From Collibacillus ludicampi (lineage in GTDB: Bacteria; Bacillota; Bacilli; Tumebacillales; BOQE01): a stretch of DNA of 64,000 bases. The DNA lies in contig NZ_BOQE01000001.1 in assembly GCF_023705585.1 (NCBI RefSeq), positions 1,502,501 through 1,566,500 on the forward strand, given 5' to 3'. This document shows positions 25,030 through 33,610 of this stretch, piece after piece. The notes under the pieces were generated by a model. The model saw only the letters and a program-made list of their open reading frames with translations. It did no database searches and had not been told where the DNA came from. Within the stretch, counting starts at the first letter, position 1. The number at the start of each line of letters is the position of its first letter. Position numbers and translations under genes: made by a program.

Positions 25030-25665
25030 ATGGAACAGTTGGCTTTCGTGGAGGTGCTTCCAAAGATGACCTATGAGCAAGTAGAGAAACAAGTGGTTGC
25101 TATGTTGAAGCGGTATCCGAAGTTAACTGCACTCATTCGATCCGCGGAACGGAAAGCACAAGGGATTGGGTTGGTCACTTCGATCCGTGTTCCGCAAGCA
25201 AAGATCGAGCATCTTGCAACCGTTGGCCGCGCATACACAACCGATGTCAAGGAACACATTCATGTCCAGAAAGCTGAGACGCTGTTCCATGCGATCCGGG
25301 GGGATGATGAGGAGGACGAGAAGGCTCTGGATGAAATCCGAGGACTTATGATCGGTACACGTCCTTTTGGGGTCGAGGCGAGTGTGGACGTGGAGGGGCA
25401 TGTTACTACGGATGAGATCGCTATGCGGAGATGGAGAGTAGAAGCCGAACGCTTGAAATCAGAAAAAGAAGCAATTGAGCAGGCGTTGGAGGAGTTGAGG
25501 TCGTATGCGCCTCATTTGGAGCAGCTGTTGCGGATGCGGTACATCGAGAAGAGAAGTGTATTTGAAGTTGCACGGAAGCTCGGTATTTCAGAGCGAACTC
25601 ATGACTATTGGAAGCGAGAGGCCATCTGCGAGTTTGCAATGCTTTCAGGGATCACAGAAGGGTGA
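25030..25665 (+). CDS. ArpU/RinA-like late transcription regulator
   Basis: 211 residues. An acidic helical middle (about 145-160) precedes a C-terminal sigma-region-4-like HTH: LEQLLRMRYIEKRSVFEVAR and KLGISERTHDYWKREAI. Size, domain order and position at the end of the early region match ArpU/RinA-type activators of late genes. GGGGGAGAGAG precedes the ATG. Its likely target is the repeat-bearing promoter at 27066. Confidence 0.75.
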   Translation: MEQLAFVEVLPKMTYEQVEKQVVAMLKRYPKLTALIRSAERKAQGIGLVTSIRVPQAKIEHLATVGRAYTTDVKEHIHVQKAETLFHAIRGDDEEDEKALDEIRGLMIGTRPFGVEASVDVEGHVTTDEIAMRRWRVEAERLKSEKEAIEQALEELRSYAPHLEQLLRMRYIEKRSVFEVARKLGISERTHDYWKREAICEFAMLSGITEG

Positions 25666-25749
25666 TCCTTTTCAAATATTAGTTTTTAATAGTGCTATTA
25701 TACGTGTAGGAATATGTTTCTTTTCTCGAAGACAAGAATAAGGAGGCGA

Positions 25750-26088
25750 ATGAAGATGAATCTTCTAATGAAAGAAGTGATTAAATTTAGAGATGATCGT
25801 AATTGGAAGCAATTTCACAATCCTAAAGATCTTGCAATATCATTAACCTTGGAAGCTAGTGAACTGCTGGAGAATTTTCAGTGGAGAAGCAGTGAAGAAG
25901 CTATAAAGGAAAATTATCAAAATTTGAAGGATGAGCTTGCAGATGTTGCTATTTATACTCTCCTATTAGCTCATGAGTTAGATATTGATATTGAGCAAGC
26001 CATACTCGATAAACTTAAAAAGAATGCTGAGAAATATCCGATTGAGAAAGCGTATGGCTCTAATAAAAAATATAACGAATTAGAGTGA
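25750..26088 (+). CDS. MazG-like nucleotide pyrophosphohydrolase
   Basis: About 113 residues. SLTLEASELLENFQW carries the ExxE motif and LKDELADVAIYTLLL the ExxD motif of the MazG/RS21-C6 group, which hydrolyses non-canonical or regulatory NTPs. AAGGAGG lies before ATG 25750 (ATG 25756 has better spacing). AT-rich relative to its left neighbours, like the next gene. Confidence 0.85.
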   Translation: MKMNLLMKEVIKFRDDRNWKQFHNPKDLAISLTLEASELLENFQWRSSEEAIKENYQNLKDELADVAIYTLLLAHELDIDIEQAILDKLKKNAEKYPIEKAYGSNKKYNELE

Positions 26089-26169
26089 AAAATTTATAAA
26101 CTTATTTTACTTTGCTGCTGGAAATACGAAAAGCAATCGAAGATATTCAAGCTACAATGGGGTGATTGA

Positions 26170-27009
26170 ATGTCATTTAATCACGGACTTAAGCGTGGAG
26201 AAGTAATCACCAATGAAAAACTCATGAGGATCTTTAAATGTGGTATATCCGGAGGGATGCGACGTTCAAACGAAACAAATACTCTAGTCTTAATTTCAGA
26301 TCATACTAAATCATTATATGACGATCGATGGGATGGGGAGATTATCCATTATACCGGAATGGGGAAGATAGGGGATCAAAGCCTAACTTTTATGCAAAAC
26401 AAAACTCTTTACGAATCAAATGAAAATGGGATAGAAGTTTATTTCTTTGAAGTCTTTGAACCCAATAATTATATATTCTGGGGACAGGTTAAACTCCATG
26501 GGGAACCTTATCAGGAATACCAGCTTGATGAAGAAGGAAATAAGCGAAAGGTGTGGATTTTCCCTCTTGAATTTGTGAATGACACGTCTATAAACGCTTT
26601 ACCGGAATCAGTAATAAAAAATGGACATGAGCAAAACGAGAAGAAAGTAAGAAAGTTGGACGATAAAGAACTTTTAAAGAGAGCAAGCCTTCCAAAGTCT
26701 AAAGCTGGAATCAGGAAGATAATTTCTCAAACCTATGATAGGGATCCATTTGTTTCTGAGTATGCAAAGAGAAGAGCAAGAGGCTATTGTCAATTATGTG
26801 AAAAGCCTGCTCCTTTTACGGACAAAAAAGGACAACCTTATTTAGAAACACACCATATTGTTTGGTTATCAAAAGGTGGACCAGATACAATTGAAAATAC
26901 GGTCGCTCTCTGTCCTAATTGTCATAGAAAGATGCATTCACTTAATTTGGATGAAGATATCGAGAAGTTAATGAAAAAGGCAAATGAATACATAAAAGTG
27001 GATTTATAA
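26170..27009 (+). CDS. SRA-HNH protein, type IV restriction endonuclease candidate
   Basis: 279 residues. The N-terminal half (about 1-140), with GGMRRSNETNTLVLISDH and HYTGMGKIGDQ, resembles the SRA/YDG-like domain of ScoMcrA-type enzymes that flip modified cytosine. The C-terminal half is an HNH nuclease: CQLCEKPAP, ETHHIVWLSKGG and CPNCHRKMH. Such fusions cut DNA carrying modified bases. AT-rich and placed between the late regulator and the late promoter, so it is probably cargo protecting the lysogen from modified phages. Confidence 0.8.
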   Translation: MSFNHGLKRGEVITNEKLMRIFKCGISGGMRRSNETNTLVLISDHTKSLYDDRWDGEIIHYTGMGKIGDQSLTFMQNKTLYESNENGIEVYFFEVFEPNNYIFWGQVKLHGEPYQEYQLDEEGNKRKVWIFPLEFVNDTSINALPESVIKNGHEQNEKKVRKLDDKELLKRASLPKSKAGIRKIISQTYDRDPFVSEYAKRRARGYCQLCEKPAPFTDKKGQPYLETHHIVWLSKGGPDTIENTVALCPNCHRKMHSLNLDEDIEKLMKKANEYIKVDL

Positions 27010-27065
27010 TTTCTGAATACTAAAAAGATAAAAATCTGAAATATAAGATTGGAAAAATCGGTTCA

Positions 27066-27139
27066 TTGCGCTTCTGTTGCGGTTTCATTGCGGTAACTTT
27101 GCGGTTTTTAGCAATCTTGACATGCTAGTATGGTATTGT
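27066..27139 (+). promoter_or_regulatory. Putative activator-dependent late promoter with four 11-bp repeats
   Basis: TTGCGCT/TTGCGGT begins at 27066, 27077, 27088 and 27099, an exact 11-bp period, so all copies face the same side of the helix. An extended -10 TGGTATTGT follows at 27131-27139 without a well-placed -35. Position fits the late operon and ArpU-like control. A packaging site is the alternative. Confidence 0.55.
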
Positions 27140-27223
27140 AGCGAATGGTACAACAGCAACGAGGAAGTAGGCGGAATCTTTCTATACCATCGCAATTTCT
27201 CCATCACTTTTTTGCCGATTTTT

Positions 27224-27250
27224 GGCCGTCTGGAAACAGGCGGTCTTTTT
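27224..27250 (+). terminator. Intrinsic terminator
   Basis: GGCCGTCTG-GAAA-CAGGCGGTC followed by TTTTTA, downstream of the putative late promoter; might be bypassed by antitermination or end a short transcript. The remaining bases 27251-27385 hold only a 21-codon frame that I do not trust. Confidence 0.65.
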
Positions 27251-27385
27251 ATGAATAAAAAAGAGCCACCTGATTGGTGGCATATGAAAATGGAAGGGGT
27301 CAAGTGCAAGCATTAAATAGTATCTCTAATCTACAGAAAAATATACTAGAGTAAATCGCGTTTTTGACAAAAGAGGTGATCAACT

Positions 27386-27565
27386 ATGAAAAAATACGGT
27401 GTTATCTTAACCAACAACTACAAACCAGTAGACCTTTTGCGTTTTGAAACGGAAAAAGAAGCAGAAAAAGTATATGAGGAGCACAAATAGCATGGGTATG
27501 GCGTCGTGAAGGTCAATATCGAAAAGGCGTATGAGCCGATTGTCATGAGGGTTCCTGAACCATAA
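27386..27565 (+). pseudogene. Small gene interrupted by an in-frame TAG
   Basis: MKKYGVILTNNYKPVDLLRF continues to EEHK, then TAG at 27488-27490, and the same frame goes on as HGYGVVKVNIEKAYEPIVM to TAA. The two halves read as one 59-residue protein. AGAGGTGA precedes the ATG. Either a recent nonsense mutation or an amber that is read through. Confidence 0.65.
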
Positions 27566-28007
27566 TAGAACAAAAATGCGTCAGGTTCATCTTGGCGTCG
27601 GGATTGCAAGATATCCGACACTCCCCTCACGGAGCGAAGGAATAAAACAAACTCCTAGCGAGAATATCCCACTAGGAGAAACGGCGAAATTTACCCGGCG
27701 TGCGGAGAGCGGCCCTGCTATTCGAGCAGGACAATATACTCTATGTAAAAGGATGTGTTCATATTCTTCAGAGTGAGTATCAAAGAAGACAGAAAAGAAA
27801 CTCCTAGCGAGGGCACAACGCTAGGAGTTAGGGTAAAGAAATGCAAGTAGATGGAGAATATACTCTCATTTTGAGGGGGATAATAAATTTTATGCAGAAG
27901 AATTAGTTCCTGTTTGATACAAGCAACTATTGGTGTGTCGGAATTTGACGAAAAGTGTTTGTAGGAAATTGTATCCTCTTGCCGAATTTTGAGGTGGGAG
28001 GGATAAA
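27566..28007 (+). other. Gap with two related hairpins and relics of tiny genes
   Basis: CTCCTAG...CTAGGAG at 27651-27678 and ACTCCTAGC...GCTAGGAGT at 27800-27829 share the same 5' arm. Between and after them lie fragments that look formerly coding: a frame reading FEQDNILYVKGCVHILQSEY (27711-27770), and MQVDGEYTL at 27841 which continues, after a one-base shift, as DNKFYAEELVPV. No intact gene is seen. Confidence 0.4.
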
Positions 28008-28538
28008 ATGAGCTTTGATAATACAATTTTGGCAGCAATAATTGGCTTCATAGGATCTATTATTGGGGGAGCAATAACGTTATTGGGAGTAAGGATAACT
28101 TTACAGAAACAGGATGAAGATCATTTCATGAGCACGTTTATGCGAAAAATGATAGCGATTGAAAGAGTTAAAGACATTCTTGAAGAATTTCGCGAATATG
28201 ATTGTCCAGAGAATGAGGGAGAAGAGCTATGGCAGATAGTTTTGGCAAAAGCGGATTTTTTTGCTGAAGCAGAACGGAGAATAAATTATGAAATTGGCGG
28301 GATTACTGCATACGAATTATTGGAATATACTTCTTTTCTAAGTTATTCAAGTACACTTGAATTTGAAAAATGGTTAAACACTGATTTTTGGCCAAGGATT
28401 TCTGGAAGGGATCATATACTGGAACAACAATTATCAAAAATTATATCTGCCATAGATATTATCATTGATCGAATAGATAAAGAGAAAACATTACTGAAAA
28501 ATAAATATAAAAAAATAATCAAAAAACGTGGATTATAA
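28008..28538 (+). CDS. Membrane-anchored cargo protein
   Basis: 176 residues. One N-terminal span (ILAAIIGFIGSIIGGAITLL) then a soluble, acidic, helical domain, probably cytosolic. AT-rich. GGTGGGAGG precedes the ATG; own terminator at 28540. Layout recalls superinfection-exclusion proteins, but no family is recognised. Confidence 0.6.
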   Translation: MSFDNTILAAIIGFIGSIIGGAITLLGVRITLQKQDEDHFMSTFMRKMIAIERVKDILEEFREYDCPENEGEELWQIVLAKADFFAEAERRINYEIGGITAYELLEYTSFLSYSSTLEFEKWLNTDFWPRISGRDHILEQQLSKIISAIDIIIDRIDKEKTLLKNKYKKIIKKRGL

Positions 28539-28539
28539 G

Positions 28540-28562
28540 AGCACCTTCGGGTGCTTTTTCTT
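28540..28562 (+). terminator. Terminator after the 28008 gene
   Basis: GAGCACC-TTCG-GGTGCTTTTTC: a stable tetraloop hairpin with T run, 2 bases after the stop codon. Confidence 0.85.
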
Positions 28563-28608
28563 TTGAAAAAAGAACCATCGATAACAGATGGTTGTGGAAG
28601 TTAAGCAA

Positions 28609-29091
28609 TTAATTCTTTTTTGTTATCTCATTGTTTTCCCTTTCGACCAGTATTTCTTTAATAACAAGGTATCTTTTTCGCAAAATAGCCCTTATCATAA
28701 TAAGTATGAGACTTACTAATATATAGCTAACAATAAGATATAAGATAGTTGGAAAGAAAGCTTCAGAAATACCATTTTTTAAATCTTGAATCATGCTTAT
28801 TAAAAAAGACCTAATTTTCGCTTTGTCGTCTGTCAAATTATTTGCTTGGCTGATAATAGCAATTATCAAAGAGAATATAGAGGTAAGTATTAGTGTAATA
28901 AAGGGAATAAGAATGCTACCGAACGAGAAGTTGGTTGCTTTTGGGAATTCATCAAAAAAAATATCGCTTATTTCGTAACTAATAGATAGTAATTTTAATT
29001 CTTCTAGAGAGTATTTCTCATAATGTTTTCTTAACTTCTTGTTTGACTTTAACATCTTTGATTCAAAAAAAGTTAATACTTTATAAATCAT
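28609..29091 (-). CDS. Membrane protein, two spans
   Basis: 160 residues with hydrophobic segments near 60-82 and 120-145, separated by a short polar loop and ending in a Lys/Glu-rich tail. AGGAGGTG supports ATG 29091 over the upstream in-frame ATG. AT-rich and opposite to all late genes, convergent with the 28008 gene: independent lysogenic cargo. Function unknown. Confidence 0.6.
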   Translation of the reverse strand: MIYKVLTFFESKMLKSNKKLRKHYEKYSLEELKLLSISYEISDIFFDEFPKATNFSFGSILIPFITLILTSIFSLIIAIISQANNLTDDKAKIRSFLISMIQDLKNGISEAFFPTILYLIVSYILVSLILIMIRAILRKRYLVIKEILVERENNEITKKN

Positions 29092-29185
29092 AGTGAACAC
29101 CTCCTTGTCATTGATATATTCGTCCGAAAACAAGCTTTTTCCTTCGCAAAATCAACACAAACAAACCGGAGGTGGGTGAGATGTA

Positions 29186-30025
29186 GTGGCACGAGCAAGG
29201 AGTCCTGATCGTGATAAAGCATTTGAACTCTGGAAAGCAAGCGGCGGGACGATGAAACTAAAAGAGATCGCTGATGAGCTTGGCGTATCGGAGGGGACTG
29301 TCCGCGGATGGAAAGCTAAGGATGTGTGGGATTCTCAATTATATGAAACGCTCCAATTGGAACGGAGCGCTCCGAACGAAGCGGAACGTTCCGGATCGGT
29401 GCTACAAAGTGAGAAGAGTATTTCGTGGCTCGAGATCGAGACGGAATATGTGACCGATATCCGCAAAAAGCCTTGTACTTTGAAAGAACTCTCAACAAAG
29501 TATGGGGTTCCCTTCGACACAATCAAGAAGTATGCCGCTGAGAACGATTGGACGGGGAAGAGGCACAAACACCGCACTTCCGTGGCACAAAAAACCGCCG
29601 AAAAAACAGCAGAAATTATAAGTGACGACATCGCCAAAGCGACTGCTCGTCATTTTTTATTGTCCTCGAAGTTGCTGGACGTGATTGAACGGGCGCTTGC
29701 GGATCCCAACGAGTTCTATCGTATCGTTGAGAAACTTCGTACCGGTTATGGCCCGGGAGAGTTCGATGAGAAGATCGTTACTGAAGTGGTTGATGCGTTG
29801 AACGATTCCAAGCTACTGAATGTTGTCAACGCTTTAGAGAAAGTGCAAAAAATGCAGCGGCAAACCCTGGGTATCCTCGATGAAAAAGATAGGCAGAAAC
29901 TTGATATCGAGATGTACAAGATTATGCCTCAGGAGGAGGATGAGGAAACTGAGGATGATGGTTTCCTAGAGGCCTTGAAGGGCAATGCAAAGGAGGTATG
30001 GAAGCATGATACCTCTGAGGAATGA
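29186..30025 (+). CDS. Terminase small subunit, PBSX/XtmA type
   Basis: 279 residues. N-terminal HTH (LKEIADELGVSEGTVRGWKA) followed by a second HTH-like repeat (LKELSTKYGVPFDTIKKYA), then a helical oligomerisation region and an acidic tail. It recognises the packaging site and regulates the large subunit. GGAGGTGGGTGAG precedes GTG 29186. Overlaps terL by 20 bases. Confidence 0.85.
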   Translation: MARARSPDRDKAFELWKASGGTMKLKEIADELGVSEGTVRGWKAKDVWDSQLYETLQLERSAPNEAERSGSVLQSEKSISWLEIETEYVTDIRKKPCTLKELSTKYGVPFDTIKKYAAENDWTGKRHKHRTSVAQKTAEKTAEIISDDIAKATARHFLLSSKLLDVIERALADPNEFYRIVEKLRTGYGPGEFDEKIVTEVVDALNDSKLLNVVNALEKVQKMQRQTLGILDEKDRQKLDIEMYKIMPQEEDEETEDDGFLEALKGNAKEVWKHDTSEE

Positions 30026-31433
30026 ACAGGCTTTTCACGAGCGCTTCATGCGGCTGAAAAACTGGAAGCCAAGAGATCCCGGCAAAGCTTCAGCAAAGCT
30101 GAAAGTTGCACCTTTCAAGTTCAAGCCGTTTTCTCATAAGCAAAAGCAAGTCCTGACCTGGTGGATCCCCGGTGTGAGTCCACACGCCAATAAAAATGCC
30201 ATCATCTGTGATGGATCGGTGCGTGCCGGGAAAACGGTCGTCATGTCTCAGTCCTTTGTCATGTGGGCCATGGAGATGTTCAGTGACGAGAACTTCGGCA
30301 TGGCGGGGAAGACGATTGGCGCCCTTCGACGGAACGTGATCGGGCCGCTGAAACGGATGCTCAAGGCGAGAAAATACAAGGTCAGGGATCATCGGGCTGA
30401 TAACTACCTGACCATAACGAAAAACGGTAGGAGTAATTATTTCTACCTCTTCGGAGGTAAGGATGAAAGCTCACAGGATCTTATTCAGGGGATCACGTTG
30501 GCCGGTATGTTCTTTGATGAAGTGGCGCTCATGCCCAAGTCCTTTGTCGATCAGGCCACTGCGCGTTGTTCGGTCAAGGGGGCAAAGTTCTGGTTCAACT
30601 GTAACCCGGCGGGACCGTATCACTGGTTCAAAACGGAATGGCTTGATCAGTTGGAGCGCAAGAATGCGTTGAACTTACACTTCACCATGCGGGATAACCT
30701 CTCGTTGGATGAGGAAACCATCAAGCGCTATGAGAATATGTACTCCGGCGTGTTCTACAAGCGCTATATTTTGGGCCTCTGGGTACTTGCAGAGGGTGTG
30801 ATCTATGACATGTTCAATGAGGAGCTCCATAAAATCCCGGCTTCCCAATTGCCTGATCGCTTTGAGAGATACTATGTCGGCGTTGACTACGGCCATACAA
30901 ATGCGACGGTATTTCTTCTCATCGGGGAATTGCATGGGAAGCTCTATGTGGTTAAGGAGTATTACCACTCCGGAGGAGCCTCTTCGGGGGAAGAAGAAGC
31001 GACGGAAATGAGTAAATCACCGTCCGAGTACGCAGAAGACTTCATCGAATTCATCAAAGGGTATACCATCAGTCGGATTCTGATCGATCCAGCGGCCAAA
31101 GGGTTCATTACAGAACTCAAAAAGAGAGGGATCCGCAACATCGTGGCGGCGGATAATGATGTACTACCGGGCATTTCGGCGGTAGCTGTAGCGCTTACGG
31201 AGAACATCCTCAAGGTTTCAAGTGCCTGCGTGAACACGCTGCGAGAGTTTGGAAGTTACGTGTGGGATATCAAAGCCCAAGAACGCGGAGAGGACAAACC
31301 AATCAAAAAGTTCGATCACTGCATGGATGCTTTGCGATACGTTGTGTACATGTTGTTAGGCAAGAACAAACAGAAAACCTTCGGTCGTGTCGTGGGTACC
31401 ACTGCGGCCGATCGGATTGGCGCTTTGACGTAA
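30006..31433 (+). CDS. Terminase large subunit
   Basis: 475 residues. ATPase half with Walker A GSVRAGKTVVMSQ and Walker B MFFDEVALM; nuclease half with GVDYGHTNATVF and later acidic residues (ILIDPAAKGF; FDHCMDALRY). It drives DNA into the procapsid and cuts at the end. PBSX/Terminase_3-6 style. AGGAGG precedes ATG 30006, 9 bases away. Confidence 0.93.
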   Translation: MIPLRNEQAFHERFMRLKNWKPRDPGKASAKLKVAPFKFKPFSHKQKQVLTWWIPGVSPHANKNAIICDGSVRAGKTVVMSQSFVMWAMEMFSDENFGMAGKTIGALRRNVIGPLKRMLKARKYKVRDHRADNYLTITKNGRSNYFYLFGGKDESSQDLIQGITLAGMFFDEVALMPKSFVDQATARCSVKGAKFWFNCNPAGPYHWFKTEWLDQLERKNALNLHFTMRDNLSLDEETIKRYENMYSGVFYKRYILGLWVLAEGVIYDMFNEELHKIPASQLPDRFERYYVGVDYGHTNATVFLLIGELHGKLYVVKEYYHSGGASSGEEEATEMSKSPSEYAEDFIEFIKGYTISRILIDPAAKGFITELKKRGIRNIVAADNDVLPGISAVAVALTENILKVSSACVNTLREFGSYVWDIKAQERGEDKPIKKFDHCMDALRYVVYMLLGKNKQKTFGRVVGTTAADRIGALT

Positions 31434-31448
31434 AGGGGGTGAAGAGGC

Positions 31449-32804
31449 TTGGGAGACAACGAAATAAAACAAGCCAAAGGACGTGTTGTCGGGCAGATCG
31501 GAAGTCAGCTCTATACCACGTTCTTTTTGTTTGACAATGCGATCAGTAACCCCGATTGGTACCGCGTCTATGATTACGAGCAAATGGTACTCACGGACGA
31601 AACGATTGCTGCCGGGTTAGACTTCATGATCATGTCGGTGTTGAATAAGCTCGATCGATACGTAAACGAGACGGATAAAAAGCTGGAGATCTTCGTGAAT
31701 GATGCCTTAGAGCAGATGCAAGATTCCCTTCCGCTTTATGTCCGAGACATCTTGTCTGCCCTGTGGGCAGGATACAGCGCGACCGAGATCGTTTGGAAAA
31801 CTTCCGGGGCGTACATTTTGCCGGAATATCTCGCTACGTATCATCCGAGGACAATTCTATTCAATGTAGATCGAGAGACAGGCCGATTACTCAAAGATGG
31901 GGTGACCCAATTCCGTTGGTTCGCGGGTTCACCTGTAATAATCCCAACCGAGAAAGTGATTATCTACACGCACAACAAGAAATTCGGGAACCCGTATGGA
32001 GAAAGTCAGTTGAAGCGAATACGCAAGAATTGGGTGCTGAAAGATCCGCTTTTGAAAATGTGGATTAACGCCATGGACAAATACGGAACCCCGCTCCTGG
32101 CCGCGTTGATCAATGACCCGGATGCCGAGTTCCCGGATCCGGAAAATCCCGAGCAATTGATCAGTAACCTAGTGTACTCTGCTCGCCTGCTCTCTAATGT
32201 GCAAAATGGTACGGGAATTGTCCTTGCTCATGGGGAAGCCGGAGAGAAGCCGACAGACATCAAAGCGTTGGCCGGCGGGGGGCAAGGGATGGCTGAAGGC
32301 TTTTTCAACACGGTCACGTATCTCAACAAGATGATGCTGCGCGGCCTACTCGTACCGTCACTGATTTTCGATGAGGGACAGCGTTCCGGTTCCTATGCGC
32401 TTGGGCAGGCTCATTTCGACATCTACCAGATGATGCTCGATAGCATCTATAAGCAGTTAACAGAAGCCCTGCTTGAACAGTTCATAAGGCGCATGATCGA
32501 ACTGAATTTTGGTCCTCAGAAAGACTACGGTTCGTTTCCAGAGAAGGAAATGAACGAAACAGATCGCAAGTTGTTGTCCGATATCTTTTTTCAGATGACT
32601 AATGCGGGATATCTTGACCCGACGACGCAAGAGGATTTCGATCATGTAAGAGAAAGCATGGGGATTCCTCCCCGAAAAGTAGAATCACCTCCGGATCCGA
32701 GTCAAGCCGCTAAGCTAATGGGGAGATATAACCACTATGTTCGTTGGGAAGGGAATCAACCCGATGAATCACAAAATATGCTGCCGGAGAATGGGCCAGT
32801 ATGA
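31449..32804 (+). CDS. Portal protein, DUF935/Mu gp29-like
   Basis: 451 residues. Typical features of DUF935 portals: ILSALWAGYSATEIVW, YGESQLKRIRKNWVLKD and the helical GFFNTVTYLNKMMLRGLL followed by GSYALGQAHFDIYQ. Forms the dodecameric DNA gate at the capsid vertex. TTG 31449 after GGGGGTGAAGAGG. Overlaps the next gene by 4 bases. Confidence 0.85.
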   Translation: MGDNEIKQAKGRVVGQIGSQLYTTFFLFDNAISNPDWYRVYDYEQMVLTDETIAAGLDFMIMSVLNKLDRYVNETDKKLEIFVNDALEQMQDSLPLYVRDILSALWAGYSATEIVWKTSGAYILPEYLATYHPRTILFNVDRETGRLLKDGVTQFRWFAGSPVIIPTEKVIIYTHNKKFGNPYGESQLKRIRKNWVLKDPLLKMWINAMDKYGTPLLAALINDPDAEFPDPENPEQLISNLVYSARLLSNVQNGTGIVLAHGEAGEKPTDIKALAGGGQGMAEGFFNTVTYLNKMMLRGLLVPSLIFDEGQRSGSYALGQAHFDIYQMMLDSIYKQLTEALLEQFIRRMIELNFGPQKDYGSFPEKEMNETDRKLLSDIFFQMTNAGYLDPTTQEDFDHVRESMGIPPRKVESPPDPSQAAKLMGRYNHYVRWEGNQPDESQNMLPENGPV

Positions 32805-33598
32805 ACAAATGGGAGAGGCAAGTCACACGTTATCTCAATGACTCTGAACATCAACTGTTGGTCGAGTACGATCGATGGCTTAAAGCCGCATTCTCTCATA
32901 TCCCACTGGGGGCGAATGAACATGCGATCCATGGATTTCATCTCACGCATCATCAACGCTTATCGTCGATTTTGTTTAAGCATTCGGCGGCTGTTTTTAC
33001 GGCTGGTCAAGCCCATGGTGAAGAGGATTGCCAGGCCGTCCTCAAAAAGAAAAAACGGAGACTCGCGAAATACCCAGGAATCGATTTGGAACAAGCAGAT
33101 GACGACGATTCATTTACTCCGCATGACGCGATTAAAGTATTGCAGCAAAGATCGATTGTACTTGCAGGAGAAGTGGAGAACGATATCACTTCCGGTATCA
33201 AGGAGATTTTGCTGAGGCATTTGGCCGGATTACCCCGGCAACGGGCGGAGGAACAGATAGCGGAGCTGCTGGAACATAACATGAACCGGGCCAGCTTAAT
33301 CGTGACGACAGAGACGACGTATGCGTATAATCGCGGTCGTCTTTTTTCGTATCGCGAGTATGGAGCGGATTATGTTCGGTATATGGCCATCATGGATGCT
33401 CGAACTTGCCAGATTTGCGGGAGCCGAAACGGCAAGATCCTGTCTATGGATGATTTGGGTTCCAATATTCCACCTGTTCATGGCCGCTGCCGTTGCGTGC
33501 TATCACCGGTTTTCAGTGATGTGCAACCCGATCTGATCTCGAAGCAGGCTCTCGATTGGTCATCTGTAAAGCCTTTGCCAAAGGGATGGGTAAGTTAG
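32801..33598 (+). CDS. Head morphogenesis protein, Mu gpF/SPP1 gp7-like
   Basis: 265 residues. The C-terminal signature DARTCQICGSRNGKIL followed by IPPVHGRCRCVLSP, with its Cys/His set, is the phage Mu F-like domain. Minor capsid protein that acts with the portal. Coupled to the portal gene by a 4-base overlap. Confidence 0.88.
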   Translation: MNKWERQVTRYLNDSEHQLLVEYDRWLKAAFSHIPLGANEHAIHGFHLTHHQRLSSILFKHSAAVFTAGQAHGEEDCQAVLKKKKRRLAKYPGIDLEQADDDDSFTPHDAIKVLQQRSIVLAGEVENDITSGIKEILLRHLAGLPRQRAEEQIAELLEHNMNRASLIVTTETTYAYNRGRLFSYREYGADYVRYMAIMDARTCQICGSRNGKILSMDDLGSNIPPVHGRCRCVLSPVFSDVQPDLISKQALDWSSVKPLPKGWVS

Positions 33599-33610
33599 GA
33601 GGTGTGAGAT

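Noticed and set aside
27117-27122. TTGACA as the -35 of the late promoter
   Set aside because: No -10 occurs at 16-18 bp; the extended -10 TGGTATTGT is only 11 bp away, so the word is probably chance.
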